Part shown: positions 47,895 to 58,062 of the stretch, piece by piece
Layout: each line of letters begins with the position of its first letter
Position numbering within the stretch: the stretch's first letter is position 1
Source of the DNA: Catellatospora sp. TT07R-123
GTDB lineage: Bacteria > Actinomycetota > Actinomycetes > Mycobacteriales > Micromonosporaceae
Direction: 5' to 3'
Length of the DNA: 64,000 bases
Assembly: GCF_018327705.1 (NCBI RefSeq)
Contig: NZ_BNEM01000001.1
Location: 4,526,001 to 4,590,000 of the forward strand
Program-made: the position numbers and the translations under genes
The notes under the pieces: model-generated
Told to the model about the DNA's origin: nothing
Databases searched by the model: none
What the model saw: the letters and a program-made list of their open reading frames with translations, nothing else

Positions 47895-48563
47895 CTGTCA
47901 GCCTCGTTCATGCGCTCGACCCTTCGGTTGCGGTGTGCGTCTGGTCCAGTCCGGGGCGCCGGTGCCGTCGGCACCGCCATACCGCTTCGAGCAATGACGA
48001 GGTCGTCACGGTCCGTGGTTTTCCCCTGGGTTATCCCCCGAATCCACGGGGTTCTCCACAGGTTATCCACAGGCTGTGTGTCGATCGGTATCCGGGATCC
48101 GGCCACGTCAGGCGTCCGCGCGTACCGCTACGGCACATGGCGGACGGCCCATCGTGCCGAACGAGCCACCATATTGCCCGGTATTGCGGAGCCTGCCACA
48201 TTTAACGGCTGGTCTCCCCGGTCGGGCACCTCGGCACGCTAACAGGGTTATCCACAGGCGTCCACTCGTTGTCCACAGCTTCACTCTCGGTGAGTGTTGA
48301 TAACGACACCCTGAGTTGCGATGAAGGGCGCGCCGTTGACACGATGAGTGAGCTGCGAAGAGTTCTTGGTGGACATAGACGGTGCGTGTACCCTGGAGCG
48401 GTTGCTCCATCACCCTCTGCTAGGGTGTCGGTTGCGGCGTCTGCCCCCGGCCAGAGCAGCATCGAGAAGTCTTCCCGATGCCCAAGCGGCCGGGTGCTCA
48501 ACCCGCGAATAGCTAGTACTTCCCCGCGCCGAAACGTGCGGGGCGATCCCCAGGAGACCTGAC
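47895..48563. promoter_or_regulatory. dnaA-rpmH divergent regulatory region with DnaA boxes
   Basis: The 669-bp gap holds DnaA boxes TTCTCCACA (48051-48059), TTATCCACA (48062-48070), TTATCCACA (48248-48256) and TTGTCCACA (48269-48277), the last three perfect. Toward rpmH a plausible promoter is TTGGTG (48366-48371), 17 bp, TACCCT (48389-48394), followed by a short leader hairpin. It probably holds the dnaA promoter with DnaA autoregulation and the rpmH promoter. I see no gene. Confidence 0.8.
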
Positions 48564-48701
48564 GTGAGCAAGCGCACGTACCAGCCGAACAACCGTCGGC
48601 GCGCGAAGACCCACGGCTTCCGGCTGCGTATGCGGACCCGTGCCGGCCGCGCGGTGCTGTCCTCGCGCCGGGCCAAGGGCCGCGCCCAGCTGGCGGTCTA
48701 G
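48564..48701 (+). CDS. rpmH: Ribosomal protein bL34
   Basis: GTG 48564 after AGGAGACCTGAC encodes 45 residues starting [19 protein letters not shown], the diagnostic bL34 sequence, ending in a basic tail. It is the first gene of the rpmH-rnpA-yidD-yidC-khpB-rsmG cluster pointing away from oriC. Confidence 0.98.
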   Translation: MSKRTYQPNNRRRAKTHGFRLRMRTRAGRAVLSSRRAKGRAQLAV

Positions 48702-48721
48702 AGCCCTCCGGGCCTGACGCC

Positions 48722-49183
48722 ATGCTGCCAGCGGCGCACCGGTTGAGGCGGAGCAGTGACTTCGCCACCGCCGTGCGCGCGGGCCGCCGGGCAGGCCGTG
48801 GCGCCGTCGTGGTGCACCTGATGGTGCCCGCCGGTGCCGAAGCACAGAACACGGCGTGGTCGGAGCGGGAAACCGCTCCCGACCACGCCGTTGTCGTGCC
48901 CGGGGAGGCCGTCGGGGCACCGGCGCTGGCCGGCTTCGTCGTCTCCAAGGCTGTGGGTAAGGCCGTGACCCGCAATACGGTCAAGCGACGGCTGCGGCAC
49001 CTGGTCGCCGAGCGGCTGGACCGGCTGCCCGCCGGGTCGCTGCTGGTGGTGCGCGCGCTGCCCCAGGCGGCGGCCGCGCCGTACGCCCAACTCGGTCGCG
49101 ACCTCGACGCCGCACTCGCCGCGGTCGCCCGCGGCCGTGCGGACAAGGGTCCGCGGCCCGCTGCGACGGGAAACAGGCCATGA
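48722..49183 (+). CDS. rnpA: Ribonuclease P protein component
   Basis: The 153-residue protein begins [14 protein letters not shown] and carries the RNR motif region [13 protein letters not shown]. It assists the RNase P RNA in tRNA 5' maturation. A roughly 25-residue acidic/polar insertion lies between the first strand and the G-F-V-V-S-K segment, and an Ala/Arg-rich tail follows. Its stop overlaps the yidD start (ATGA). Confidence 0.96.
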   Translation: MLPAAHRLRRSSDFATAVRAGRRAGRGAVVVHLMVPAGAEAQNTAWSERETAPDHAVVVPGEAVGAPALAGFVVSKAVGKAVTRNTVKRRLRHLVAERLDRLPAGSLLVVRALPQAAAAPYAQLGRDLDAALAAVARGRADKGPRPAATGNRP

Positions 49184-49476
49184 GCCCCACCGAGGTCCCG
49201 CGACCTACGACACTGCCCGGTCGCGTGCTGGCACTCCCCATCATCGCGTACCGTCGTTGGGTGAGTCCGGGCCTGCCGGCCCGCTGTCGGTTCTACCCGT
49301 CCTGCAGCGCATACGCGCTGGAGGCGATAGCACGCCACGGCGCGCTGCGGGGGTTCTGGCTGGGGGTCCGGCGGATCGGCCGCTGCCATCCCTTTCACCC
49401 GGGCGGATACGACCCAGTGCCACCCGCACGCGAAACCCGCCGCAGTACTGATGTGACTGGAGCAACACCCTCATGA
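49180..49476 (+). CDS. yidD: Membrane protein insertion efficiency factor YidD
   Basis: The 98-residue protein has the YidD core: [24 protein letters not shown] and [16 protein letters not shown] with the conserved Cys residues. YidD is a small membrane-associated factor that helps YidC insert membrane proteins. It overlaps rnpA and yidC by 4 bp each, showing translational coupling. Confidence 0.96.
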   Translation: MSPTEVPRPTTLPGRVLALPIIAYRRWVSPGLPARCRFYPSCSAYALEAIARHGALRGFWLGVRRIGRCHPFHPGGYDPVPPARETRRSTDVTGATPS

Positions 49477-50351
49477 TGGGACTGATCTACTCGGTCATCT
49501 CCTGGCTCTTGTTGGCCTGGCACAGCGTGTGGGACAAGGTCCTGCCGGGAGTGAACTTCCTCAACACCAACTGGGACTGGATCCTCGCGATCATCTTCCT
49601 GGTGCTGACGGTCCGCGCCGTCCTGTTCCCGCTGTTCGTCAAGCAGATCCGCTCGCAGCGGGCCATGCAGGCGCTCCAGCCGCAGCTCAAGGCGCTGCAG
49701 GAGAAGCACAAGGGTGACAAGGAGACGCTCCAGCGCGAGATGATGGAGCTGTACCGGCGCGAGAAGGCCAACCCGCTGATGGGCTGCCTCCCGCTGGTGC
49801 TGCAGATGCCGGTCTTCATCGGCGTCTTCCACATCCTCAAGCGCCTGGGCACCGGCACCAGCGACAAGTCGCTGTACGGCTGGACTGTGGCTCAGTTCGA
49901 CAGCGGCGCTGCGGCGAAGCTCTTCGGCGTCTCCATCGGCGCCACCTTCCGCCAGGGCGGCACGGCCGCGATCCTCTGCGGCATCCTGGGCGTGGTCATG
50001 ATCGCGACCACCTACATGACCAGCCGCCAGATGATCCTCAAGACCGGCTGGTCCGAGGACCCGACGCAGCGGACCATGCAGAAGCTGATGCTGTACGGCA
50101 TCCCGGCGACTCTGATCATCTCCGCCGTCGCGTTCCCCCTCGGTCTGATCATCTACTGGACCACGACCAACCTGTTCTCGCTCGGCCAGCAGATGTGGGT
50201 GCTGAAGAAGTACCCGCCGCCGAAGATGGGCGGCAAGGCGGAGCCGAAGGCGCCGGTGGACCCCGAGGTGGCCAAGGCGCTCGCGCCGAAGGTCGGCGCC
50301 AAGCCGACCAACAACCCGAAGCGCAAGTCGGTGAAGAAGAACGTCGGCTGA
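49473..50351 (+). CDS. yidC: Membrane protein insertase YidC
   Basis: The 292-residue protein is the short actinobacterial/Gram-positive YidC: hydrophobic N-terminus, the [14 protein letters not shown] coiled-coil, [14 protein letters not shown] and several membrane helices to about residue 245, then a Lys/Pro/Ala-rich tail. It inserts membrane proteins alone or with SecYEG. A second in-frame ATG (49476) could be the start. Confidence 0.96.
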   Translation: MMGLIYSVISWLLLAWHSVWDKVLPGVNFLNTNWDWILAIIFLVLTVRAVLFPLFVKQIRSQRAMQALQPQLKALQEKHKGDKETLQREMMELYRREKANPLMGCLPLVLQMPVFIGVFHILKRLGTGTSDKSLYGWTVAQFDSGAAAKLFGVSIGATFRQGGTAAILCGILGVVMIATTYMTSRQMILKTGWSEDPTQRTMQKLMLYGIPATLIISAVAFPLGLIIYWTTTNLFSLGQQMWVLKKYPPPKMGGKAEPKAPVDPEVAKALAPKVGAKPTNNPKRKSVKKNVG

Positions 50352-50447
50352 GGCCGGCCCGCCACCCCCACGCAGACCTGCCCGTGACCGGCGCGCCTCG
50401 GCGCGCCGGGCGCGGGATTTGATGGATCGAATACCACGGAGAAGAAC

Positions 50448-51161
50448 GTGACGGACCAGACTGAGCTGGACGACGTGGCAGTCGAGCGCCTTGGAACTGC
50501 CGAGGACGGCGTGGCGGAGGAGATCGACGACGTCGCCGACGCCGTCGCCGAGAGCGACGACGAAGAAGACGACGAGGACGAAGACGGCGACGAGGACGAA
50601 GACGGCGACGAGGACGAAGACGGCGACGAGGACGAAGACGGCGACGACGAGGACGAGGACGGCGAGGAGACGGCGGCCGCGCCCAAGCGCAAGGCAGCCA
50701 CTGACGCCGACCTCTTCCGGCAGAGCGAGATCGCCGCGGACTACATCGAGGGTCTGCTCGACATCCTGGACGCCGACGGCGACATCGACGAGCTGGTCTC
50801 GGCCGGCCGCCCGGTCGTCGAGGTGGTCGGCAGCAAGCTGCAGTCGCTGGTCGGCCCGCGCGGGGCGACGCTGGAGGCGCTGCAGGAGCTGACCCGCCTG
50901 GCCATCTTCAAGCAGACCGGCGAGCCGAGCCGCCTGCTGCTCGACGTCGGCGGCTACCGCGACCAGCGGCGCAAGGAGCTCGGCGCGCTGGCCAAAAACG
51001 CGGTGGAGAAGGTCAAGCAGCACGGCGAGGCCGTGAAGCTGGAGCCGATGTCGGCCTTCGAGCGCAAGTGCGTGCACGACGTGGTGAACGCGTCGGCGGG
51101 CGTGCAGAGCGAGTCGGAGGGCGTGGAGCCCAACCGCCGGATCGTGGTCCGTCCCGCGTGA
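50448..51161 (+). CDS. khpB: KH/R3H RNA-binding protein KhpB (Jag/EloR-like)
   Basis: GTG 50448 follows GGAGAAGAAC. The 237-residue product has a very acidic N-terminus (about 1-75), a KH-type domain (about 90-160: [19 protein letters not shown]) and a C-terminal R3H domain ([12 protein letters not shown]). KhpB binds RNA with KhpA and influences cell elongation. The acidic part is encoded by four perfect 18-bp repeats. Its stop overlaps the rsmG start. Confidence 0.93.
   Translation: MTDQTELDDVAVERLGTAEDGVAEEIDDVADAVAESDDEEDDEDEDGDEDEDGDEDEDGDEDEDGDDEDEDGEETAAAPKRKAATDADLFRQSEIAADYIEGLLDILDADGDIDELVSAGRPVVEVVGSKLQSLVGPRGATLEALQELTRLAIFKQTGEPSRLLLDVGGYRDQRRKELGALAKNAVEKVKQHGEAVKLEPMSAFERKCVHDVVNASAGVQSESEGVEPNRRIVVRPA
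50571..50642 (+). repeat. In-frame 18-bp repeat, four copies
   Basis: GACGAGGACGAAGACGGC is repeated four times without change, encoding (D-E-D-E-D-G) in the acidic N-terminus of KhpB. Slippage would change length by six residues without shifting frame. Confidence 0.9.
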
Positions 51162-51904
51162 GTTCCGACGACTTCACGGAGCCGGTCATCCCCGCTGGGG
51201 TGGCCGGCTCCTCTCTCTCCCCCGAGCTGCTGCCCGCCGCCGAAGCCCTGTTCGGGCCGCGGCTGCCGCTGGCGTCCCGCTACGTCGAGCTGCTGGCCAC
51301 CGACGGGGTGGTCCGCGGTCTCATCGGACCGCGTGAGGCCCCCCGGCTGTGGGACCGCCACCTGCTGAACTGTGCCGCGGTGGCGGAACTCATTTCTCCG
51401 TCCGCCACGGTCGTCGACGTGGGTTCCGGCGCCGGGTTGCCGGGTATCGTGCTCGCAGTGGCTAGACCGGATATTTCCGTCATTCTGGTCGAGACACTGG
51501 CACGTCGGACATCTTTCCTGGAAGAGGCTGTCTCCGAGCTCGGCCTGGCCGAGCAGGTCACCGTCGTACGCGGGCGGGCCGAGGAGCAGGTAGGCCTGAT
51601 CAGCGCGGACGTGGTCACCGCCCGCGCCGTCGCGCCACTGGACCGCCTGGCCGGATGGTGCCTGCCGCTCGCCGCGATCGGCGGCCGGCTGCTGGCGCTC
51701 AAGGGTGCCTCGGCCGCCGAGGAGATCGCGGAGCACGGTGCGGCCGTGGCCGGGCTCGGCGGCGGGACACCGGTCATCCACCAGTGCGGGGTGGGCGTGA
51801 TCGACCCGGCGACGACCGTCGTGGAGATCGTCCGGGAACGAGAGGTCGTGCCGAAGGCAGCCAGGCCGTCCAAGCGGACGAGCCGCGGAGGGCGCCGGCG
51901 CTAG
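51158..51904 (+). CDS. rsmG: 16S rRNA (guanine527-N7)-methyltransferase RsmG
   Basis: GTG 51158 overlaps the khpB stop (GTGA). The 248-residue protein has the Rossmann methyltransferase motif [13 protein letters not shown] near residue 88, W-D-R-H-L-L-N-C before it, and T-A-R-A-V-A-P-L after it. It methylates G527 of 16S rRNA, and its loss gives low-level streptomycin resistance. It precedes parA, as in most bacteria with this cluster. Confidence 0.96.
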   Translation: MSSDDFTEPVIPAGVAGSSLSPELLPAAEALFGPRLPLASRYVELLATDGVVRGLIGPREAPRLWDRHLLNCAAVAELISPSATVVDVGSGAGLPGIVLAVARPDISVILVETLARRTSFLEEAVSELGLAEQVTVVRGRAEEQVGLISADVVTARAVAPLDRLAGWCLPLAAIGGRLLALKGASAAEEIAEHGAAVAGLGGGTPVIHQCGVGVIDPATTVVEIVREREVVPKAARPSKRTSRGGRRR

Positions 51905-52330
51905 CTCGACGCCGCCGGACACCTCCACTCACGGGAGGGGTGCAGGGTGGCGAAGCAGCGAGCGGGCAGATCGGGTATGCCGGTACGGGTACCGCTGCCC
52001 TCACCGCTCTCCGTCGCCCTGTCCCATCCCCTTCCCGGGGTGCTCACCCGCTCCCTCCCCTACGCCCTGCGTCGGGCCGTCGCCGCGCACGGCGTGGGCT
52101 GCACGTCGTGGACGCCTGGTTTCTTCGTCTATGTCCGCCCGCTCGGCGCTTCGCTGCCCGCCCGAGTGGACGACCGCGGTAGCGTCCGCCGCCCGACCGC
52201 CGTAGGCTGGCCGCGCGTCGATAATGTGGATCCGACTGTCGCAGGTGCGGATGCACCGCCGGCAGAGACGCCAGCGCGCGCCGGACCGGCCGGCGCAGCC
52301 ATCCGATCCGATGCGGGCAGGGATGACACG
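51905..52330 (+). other. rsmG-parA interval, possible ParA N-terminal extension
   Basis: The parA frame is open back to GTG 51947, which has a good ribosome site (GGGAGGGG), and third positions stay GC-rich for ~60 codons. The encoded segment has no similarity I recognise to ParA and is Pro/Arg/Ala-rich. Either ParA is 128 residues longer than annotated here or this is a decayed or separate small gene. Confidence 0.4.
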
Positions 52331-53614
52331 GTGCAGGAATACGGCATGAGCCTCCCCCGGGGCTCCTACGGCGTTGTTTCACGTGAAACATCAACCCCGG
52401 CGCAACGCGGCGCCACCGACCGGGTGGTCGGTGCGCGGCCGACCGCCGCGAACGTCTACATGTCGAGCACGGCGACCCCGGGCCCGACTTCCGGCGGTTC
52501 GGTCGGACCTGACGCGACAGGCTTCCGGGCCACGGCATCCGTGCCACCGCCCGGCGGCGTACCCCCGGCGGAGTTCTCCTCCGCCCCGCATGGCGCGACC
52601 GGCTACGTGCCGGCGCCCGCGCCCCCGGCGACCAAGCCGGCACCATCCCCGCGCCCTCAGCCCAGTTCCACGCATGTCGCGGCTGAGGATCAGAACGGCA
52701 CCGCGTACGGTGCTTCTGACGTGAACGCGACACCTGGCGAATCGGAGGACCCACCGTTGGCAATGGAAGCGATGCGCGCCGTGCAGATCCTGAACCCGAG
52801 CGGCGAGGTGACAATGCCTCGGCCGACCCGGCAGCGCGTCATGTGCGTCGCGAACCAGAAGGGTGGCGTCGGCAAGACCACCACCACCGTGAACCTCGCG
52901 GTGGCGCTGGCACTGCACGGCAACCGAGTGCTCGTCGTCGACCTCGACCCGCAGGGCAACGCCTCGACCGGACTCAACGTCCCGCACCACGCGGGCGTGC
53001 CCGACGTATACGACTGTCTGATCGACCAGGTTCCGATGGAGGAGGTGGCGCAGGCGGTCGAGGGCATCCCGAACCTGTACTGCGTACCCGCGACCATCGA
53101 CCTCGCCGGCGCGGAGATCGAGCTCGTCTCGGTCGTCGCCCGCGAGTCCCGGCTGGGTCGGGCGATCCAGTCGTTCCCGATGGAGTTCGACTACGTCTTC
53201 ATCGACTGCCCGCCCTCGCTCGGCCTGCTCACGGTCAACGCGCTGTGCGCCGCGCAGGAGGTGCTGATCCCGATCCAGTGCGAGTACTACGCGCTGGAGG
53301 GTCTGAACCAGCTCCTGAACAACATCAACCTGGTGAAGGCCCACCTCAACCCGGCGCTGGACGTCTCCACCATCCTGCTGACCATGTACGACCGCCGCAC
53401 CCGGCTGGCCGACGCCGTCGAGCAGGACGTCCGCAACCACTTCGGTGAGAAGGTGCTCACCTCGGTGATCCCCCGCAACGTGCGGGTTTCCGAGGCGCCC
53501 AGCTACGGGCAGTCGGTCATGACTTATGATCCCGGTTCGCGCGGAGCGACCAGTTACTTCGAGGCCGCGCAGGAGATCGCCGAGCGCGGCGCGAAGATCG
53601 GAGTCGTGGCATGA
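52331..53614 (+). CDS. parA: Chromosome partitioning ATPase ParA
   Basis: From GTG 52331 (AGGGA upstream) the 427-residue product has a ~170-residue Pro/Ser/Ala-rich N-terminus, then the ParA domain: deviant Walker [33 protein letters not shown] and Q-C-E-Y-Y-A-L-E-G. ParA moves ParB-parS complexes. A parS site lies inside the coding sequence and is translated as V-S-R-E-T, a feature also seen in Streptomyces ParA. Later starts are possible because the N-terminus is poorly conserved. Confidence 0.93.
   Translation: MQEYGMSLPRGSYGVVSRETSTPAQRGATDRVVGARPTAANVYMSSTATPGPTSGGSVGPDATGFRATASVPPPGGVPPAEFSSAPHGATGYVPAPAPPATKPAPSPRPQPSSTHVAAEDQNGTAYGASDVNATPGESEDPPLAMEAMRAVQILNPSGEVTMPRPTRQRVMCVANQKGGVGKTTTTVNLAVALALHGNRVLVVDLDPQGNASTGLNVPHHAGVPDVYDCLIDQVPMEEVAQAVEGIPNLYCVPATIDLAGAEIELVSVVARESRLGRAIQSFPMEFDYVFIDCPPSLGLLTVNALCAAQEVLIPIQCEYYALEGLNQLLNNINLVKAHLNPALDVSTILLTMYDRRTRLADAVEQDVRNHFGEKVLTSVIPRNVRVSEAPSYGQSVMTYDPGSRGATSYFEAAQEIAERGAKIGVVA
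52375..52390. promoter_or_regulatory. parS site inside parA
   Basis: Perfect TGTTTCACGTGAAACA in the 5' coding part of parA. ParB binding here could also affect parAB transcription. Confidence 0.95.
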
Positions 53615-53648
53615 CCGAGTGGACCGACATGGAAGGCGAGGTGCGGGC

Positions 53649-54683
53649 ATGACCTCCCCCGGCCGAGCCAAGGGAGGGCTGGGACGCGGTCTCGGCGCCC
53701 TCATCCCCACCACCCCGGCGGCTGCGCCGACCCCGGTCGTGGCCCCCCCTGCCGCCCCGGTCTCCGCTCCCCCGGCCGCGGCGCCCGCACAGGCTGCTCC
53801 GGTCGAGGTGGCGCCGGCTCCGGTAGTGGCGGCTCCGATCGTGCCGGCTCAGCCGGTCGGCCTGGAGCTCGCACCGGTTCCCGGTGCCCGCTTCGCCGAG
53901 ATCCCGGTCGGCTCGATCGTGCCGAACCCGAAGCAGCCCCGGCAGATCTTCGACGACGAGATGCTCGACGAGCTGAAGATCTCCATCCAGGAGGTCGGCT
54001 TCCTGCAGCCGATCGTGGTGCGCGAGATCGGGTCCGACAAGTACGAGCTCGTGATGGGCGAGCGTCGCTGGCGGGCGGCGCAGGCGGTCGGCAAGGACAT
54101 GATCCCGGCGATCATCCGGGACACCCGCGACGACGCGATGCTGCGCGACGCGCTGCTGGAGAACATCCACCGGGCGCAGCTGAACCCGCTGGAAGAGGCT
54201 GCGGCGTACCAGCAGCTGCTGGAGGAGTTCGGCGCCACCCACGACGAGCTCGCCAGGAAGATCGGCCGTAGCCGCCCGCAGATCTCCAACACGATCCGAC
54301 TGCTGAACCTGCCGCCGCAGGTGCAGAAGCGGGTGGCCGCGGGCGTGCTGTCGGCCGGGCACGCCCGAGCGCTGCTCAGCCTCGACCAGGCGGAGGCCCA
54401 GGAGGAACTGGCCGGCCGGATCGTGCGCGAAGGCCTCTCGGTGCGCGCCACCGAGGAGCTGGTCACGCTCGCGAACCTGGAGGACGACAGCAAGCAGCCT
54501 GCGGCCAAGCGGCGGGCCAAGCCGCACGCCCCGGCGCTGACGGACCTGGCCGACCGCCTGTCGGACCGCTTCGACACCCGGGTGAAGGTCGACATCGGCC
54601 GCAGCAAGGGCAAGATCACCATAGAGTTCGCGACGGTAGACGACCTCGAACGCATAGTCGGCATCATCGGCGTCGAGAAGTAA
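53649..54683 (+). CDS. parB: Chromosome partitioning protein ParB
   Basis: ATG 53649 follows GAGGTGCGGGC. The 344-residue protein starts with a basic [11 protein letters not shown] motif that stimulates ParA, a Pro/Ala linker, the ParB/Srx CTPase domain (P-N-P-K-Q-P-R and G-E-R-R-W-R-A), a helix-turn-helix ([16 protein letters not shown]) and a C-terminal dimerisation domain. It binds parS and spreads as CTP-loaded clamps. It is 34 bp downstream of parA and ends at a strong terminator. Confidence 0.97.
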   Translation: MTSPGRAKGGLGRGLGALIPTTPAAAPTPVVAPPAAPVSAPPAAAPAQAAPVEVAPAPVVAAPIVPAQPVGLELAPVPGARFAEIPVGSIVPNPKQPRQIFDDEMLDELKISIQEVGFLQPIVVREIGSDKYELVMGERRWRAAQAVGKDMIPAIIRDTRDDAMLRDALLENIHRAQLNPLEEAAAYQQLLEEFGATHDELARKIGRSRPQISNTIRLLNLPPQVQKRVAAGVLSAGHARALLSLDQAEAQEELAGRIVREGLSVRATEELVTLANLEDDSKQPAAKRRAKPHAPALTDLADRLSDRFDTRVKVDIGRSKGKITIEFATVDDLERIVGIIGVEK

Positions 54684-54697
54684 TCGATTAAGTCAAC

Positions 54698-54731
54698 AAA
54701 GCGGGCTGCCCTTCGCGGGGCAGCCCGCTTT
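54698..54731 (+). terminator. Intrinsic terminator after parB
   Basis: A perfect 14-bp stem (54698-54711 / 54718-54731) with a 6-nt loop and a following GCTTTTA ends the parAB transcript. Confidence 0.92.
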
Positions 54732-55265
54732 GCTTTTACCCGGTGCTGCCGGCGGTGGACCGGACACGGTGACCGGCCACCGTGTCATCGCAGGCTGAGC
54801 CGGACCAGCGAACCGAGCGCGCCTCCGCCAGCTCCGGATACCGCAGGTGTGCCGTCCGCCTACGGCCGAACTGGGCGATGCTGTCGGCTCGAGGGCGACC
54901 AGGGGGCCGCCTACGGCGGCACCGACGCCCACCGCTGCGGTTCTGACCCGGTGACCGGTTGCACCAACCTCGGGCGATCCCTGGCTCACCGTTTGGCCCC
55001 GGGTGAGGGCCATGCCGTGAGACCCATTGGCAGAAGCACCATCCGCGGTGAGGAAGCAGGCCCTGCCAGCCGTTCGACCGAGGAGTCAGACCGCGTTCAG
55101 AGCCCGACGGATCTTGGTGGGTCAGGCCCGGCTCATGAGCCGCATCGGCCAGTACGGCGGACTAGCCGGGCTTCGCCAGGTGGCCCAGGCTGACGGCGGG
55201 CAACTCGTCAGCGCTGGCGGTATCTGGTCTGGCCATGCTGCTGGGCCGGGTCGGCTTCGAGTCGG

Positions 55266-55740
55266 TCAGCCAGCCGTACGGGACAATTCCATGATCCAGT
55301 TCGTCTGCCAGTTGCGCCCCTCGTCGAACGAGAACGCCTGCTGCCATCGGGCAGTATCCGGGCCGCCGGTCGTCCACTCTCACCGCGTGCCCGCCGAGCA
55401 CGTCGTCGCATTCGAAGACCCCTCGGCCCTCGTGCCAGGTGCCTCGACCGGTGGGTCGAGGTGACCGGGTCGGCGGCTGGACGCCCACCAGATCCGCCAC
55501 TTCTGCACCTCGGGATCAAACTGCCGGAGGGTGAACCCCTCGAACGGTTCCTCGTCGGGTGGTGCGTCGGTCCAGATCCGGTCAATGTGGCCGAGCCCGC
55601 CGAGGATCGGTTCGGCATGCGCCGTCACCTCGAACTCGATCCACTCGGTGCAGGCGGGGTCGGCGACATTGCGGGAGCTTGCGATTGTGTACCCGCCACC
55701 GTCCGAAGATGAAGTCGAAGTCGTTGCGTCCGTCGTTCAT
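55266..55740 (-). pseudogene. Frameshifted remnant of a ~155-aa hypothetical protein
   Basis: Reading from ATG 55740, the frame encodes M-N-D-G-R-N-D-F-D-F-I-F-G-R-W-R-V-H-N-R-K-L, then must shift to continue A-C-T-E-W-I-E-F-E-V-T-A-H-A-E-P-I-L-G-G-L, shift again for T-W-H-E-G-R-G-V-F-E-C-D-D-V-L, and again for W-T-T-G-G-P-D-T-A-R-W-Q-Q-A-F-S-F, ending at TGA 55266. Joined, these make one coherent domain of a kind I recall from hypothetical actinobacterial proteins, possibly lipocalin-like. Three frameshifts mean that it is dead, or that the sequence has errors here. Confidence 0.8.
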
Positions 55741-56210
55741 GGCGATCTCCTGAACAGTGAGGTCGGGCTGCGTCGCCGTGATCCTCCTGGAGGCCACCGA
55801 CAAATCAGGGCCGCGTTGGGGCGTGGGCGAGCGGGTCGCTGCCAGACGGGCGCGTTCGGCGCCGCCTGAGGGGGGCGAATTGTGCTGGCGGCACCGACAG
55901 GTTTGTGGCGCCTGTGACCTGAAGGGGTCGGATGGGAGTAGTGCCCGACAGGCGGTGGGTAGGTGTGGTCGTCCAGACCAGGGCGGCGCGGCTGTCCGGT
56001 CTAGGCGCCGACCAGTTGGCGTGGTCCGTGCTCCGGCCGAACTGACGGAGGTGGGGTCCACTCGAATCCGTCGGCGACGTTGGTGGGGATTGCCGGCGGC
56101 CGGTGGAGCCGAGTGGTTGCTGGATGCCGGTGCCCATCCGCGCTGGACGGGCGAACACATGGCGTCCGAGGGCTTGTGCCTCCGGGGAGTTGGTCGAACA
56201 CTCCGGTGCC

Positions 56211-56490
56211 GGGGTGCCGGGGTGCCGGGGTGCCGGGGTGCCGGGGTGCCGGGGTGCCGGGGTGCCGGGGTGCCGGGGTGCCGGGGTGCCGGGGTGCCGG
56301 GGTGCCGGGGTGCCGGGGTGCCGGGGTGCCGGGGTGCCGGGGTGCCGGGGTGCCGGGGTGCCGGGGTGCCGGGGTGCCGGGGTGCCGGGGTGCCGGGGTG
56401 CCGGGGTGCCGGGGTGCCGGGGTGCCGGGGTGCCGGGGTGCCGGGGTGCCGGGGTGCCGGGGTGCCGGGGTGCCGGGGTGCCGGGGTGCC
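56211..56490. repeat. 35 perfect copies of an 8-bp unit (GGGGTGCC)
   Basis: GGGGTGCC repeats 35 times without a single change over 280 bp, with a partial unit before it. The plus strand has G4 runs separated by 4-nt TGCC loops, an ideal G-quadruplex pattern. Because 8 is not a multiple of 3 all frames cycle and stay open, which creates spurious long ORFs on both strands. The array ends 8 bp before a parS site. Confidence 0.97.
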
Positions 56491-56498
56491 GGGATCCA

Positions 56499-56514
56499 TG
56501 TTTCACGTGAAACA
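56499..56514. promoter_or_regulatory. parS site within a 26-bp palindrome
   Basis: Perfect TGTTTCACGTGAAACA, extended to a 26-bp perfect palindrome (56494-56519), 8 bp after the 8-bp repeat array. Confidence 0.95.
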
Positions 56515-56624
56515 TGGATGCGGGTTTCGGGCTTTCCCTCCCCCGCTACTCGGCTCTGCCGAGGTGCCTCTGGCAAAGATGGCCAGGTTCCCGATTTGCA
56601 AGCAGGGATGCCAGCTGACAACAC

Positions 56625-57100
56625 TGCCCGGTGCCCGGTGCCCGGTGCCCGGTGCCCGGTGCCCGGTGCCCGGTGCCCGGTGCCCGGTGCCCGGTGCCCG
56701 GTGCCCGGTGCCCGGTGCCCGGTGCCCGGTGCCCGGTGCCCGGTGCCCGGTGCCCGGTGCCCGGTGCCCGGTGCCCGGTGCCCGGTGCCCGGTGCCCGGT
56801 GCCCGGTGCCCGGTGCCCGGTGCCCGGTGCCCGGTGCCCGGTGCCCGGTGCCCGGTGCCCGGTGCCCGGTGCCCGGTGCCCGGTGCCCGGTGCCCGGTGC
56901 CCGGTGCCCGGTGCCCGGTGCCCGGTGCCCGGTGCCCGGTGCCCGGTGCCCGGTGCCCGGTGCCCGGTGCCCGGTGCCCGGTGCCCGGTGCCCGGTGCCC
57001 GGTGCCCGGTGCCCGGTGCCCGGTGCCCGGTGCCCGGTGCCCGGTGCCCGGTGCCCGGTGCCCGGTGCCCGGTGCCCGGTGCCCGGTGCCCGGTGCCCGG
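56625..57100. repeat. 68 perfect copies of a 7-bp unit (TGCCCGG)
   Basis: TGCCCGG repeats exactly 68 times over 476 bp. On the minus strand this is GGG at 4-nt spacing (CACC loops), again a G-quadruplex pattern. Three nucleotides separate its end from a parS site at 57104. Frames stay open through it only because the unit contains no stop. Confidence 0.97.
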
Positions 57101-57103
57101 TGC

Positions 57104-57117
57104 GTTTCACGTGAAAC
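57104..57117. promoter_or_regulatory. parS site (14-bp core)
   Basis: GTTTCACGTGAAAC, perfect core palindrome with non-matching outer bases, directly after the 68-copy array. Confidence 0.88.
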
Positions 57118-58020
57118 CAAAAGATCCAGTTGTGGGGGTGGGAGTCGTATGCGCCAGCTGGGCCCCTGGTCGCGCAGTGGAGGTGTCCGCTGGTCTAAAC
57201 GGGTGGCTCAGGTGGCTGTGGGATCTGGCGGGGCACGGCGGGCACGAAGGCTCCGGGCGAGGCTCGGCACGGCATAGGTGGGTCAGGAAGAGTCCTCGGC
57301 CGTGACGACAAAGGTCGTGCCGCTTCCCGGGCCAGATCGCAAGCCCCTATGGTCCCGCTACGTCAGGCCGTATGTGGTCGCCCGACTCAACACGGGTGTG
57401 GTCAGCAGTCTGCTGGGTGACAAGCTGGTCTGCTGTGGCGTCCTGATGCGTCAGAACGGCCTTGCGTCGGGAAGCACCCCTCTTGCCCGAGGAGCTCACT
57501 GCGCCTCTCCCCTGCCAGGTCCGTACAGGGGCTGGGCTTAGTGGCTGAGAGACCGGGCACTCGTGCTCGTCCGGAGGGTAGGCGGTGATGTCGTCACCGT
57601 CCGGCTGCTCAAGCAGGAGTCGAGTGTCGGCCCAAGGGCTATTCGCCAGGATCGTCTACCGGGCTGCGGGACGGCGTCCGAGAGCCGCCCTCATACGTCG
57701 GTTATGGCGCCCCCGCCTGATGGGTTGCGGCGAGGGTAGGGTGGTCATGCGTCGCCGGTAGGCCCAGATCCGTCTGGACTCAGGAGTCGCCATCGTTAGA
57801 CGGCGGGCCAGCTGTTCGGTCATGCGCACTCGGGCCTGACGTGACTCTCGCTCGGTGCGGTGCAGGGGGCGCCTGTTCGTCACCACCGATGAGGGTAGTT
57901 CCGGTGGTCGCGCTCTTGCCAGGCCGGCGAGAGGCTCATCCCAGCATGTTGAGGGCGAAGTATCGCGGGGGCTGTGCCATCCGGGCGGCCTGCGCCACCT
58001 GTACGCCGTCACCATGGCTC

Positions 58021-58062
58021 CGCCAGCCGCCAGCCGCCAGCCGCCAGCCGCCAGCCGCCAGC
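58021..58062. repeat. Six copies of a 7-bp unit (CGCCAGC)
   Basis: CGCCAGC is repeated six times perfectly over 42 bp. It lacks the G-run pattern of the larger arrays. Flanking frames are not convincing genes. Confidence 0.9.

Noticed and set aside
56203-57100. Possible CRISPR array
   Set aside because: The units are directly contiguous 7-8 bp repeats with no spacers, and there are no cas genes.
55582-57305. Several long ORFs on both strands made of G-V-P-G-C-R-G-A or G-A-R-C-P-V-P type repeats
   Set aside because: They exist only because 7- and 8-bp tandem units without stops are open in all phases. They lack ribosome sites and end as soon as the arrays end.
57278-57541. 87-aa plus-strand ORF after the 68-copy array
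   Set aside because: No recognised domain, weak start and loss of coding bias after about 45 codons; it may be a gene remnant but cannot be supported.
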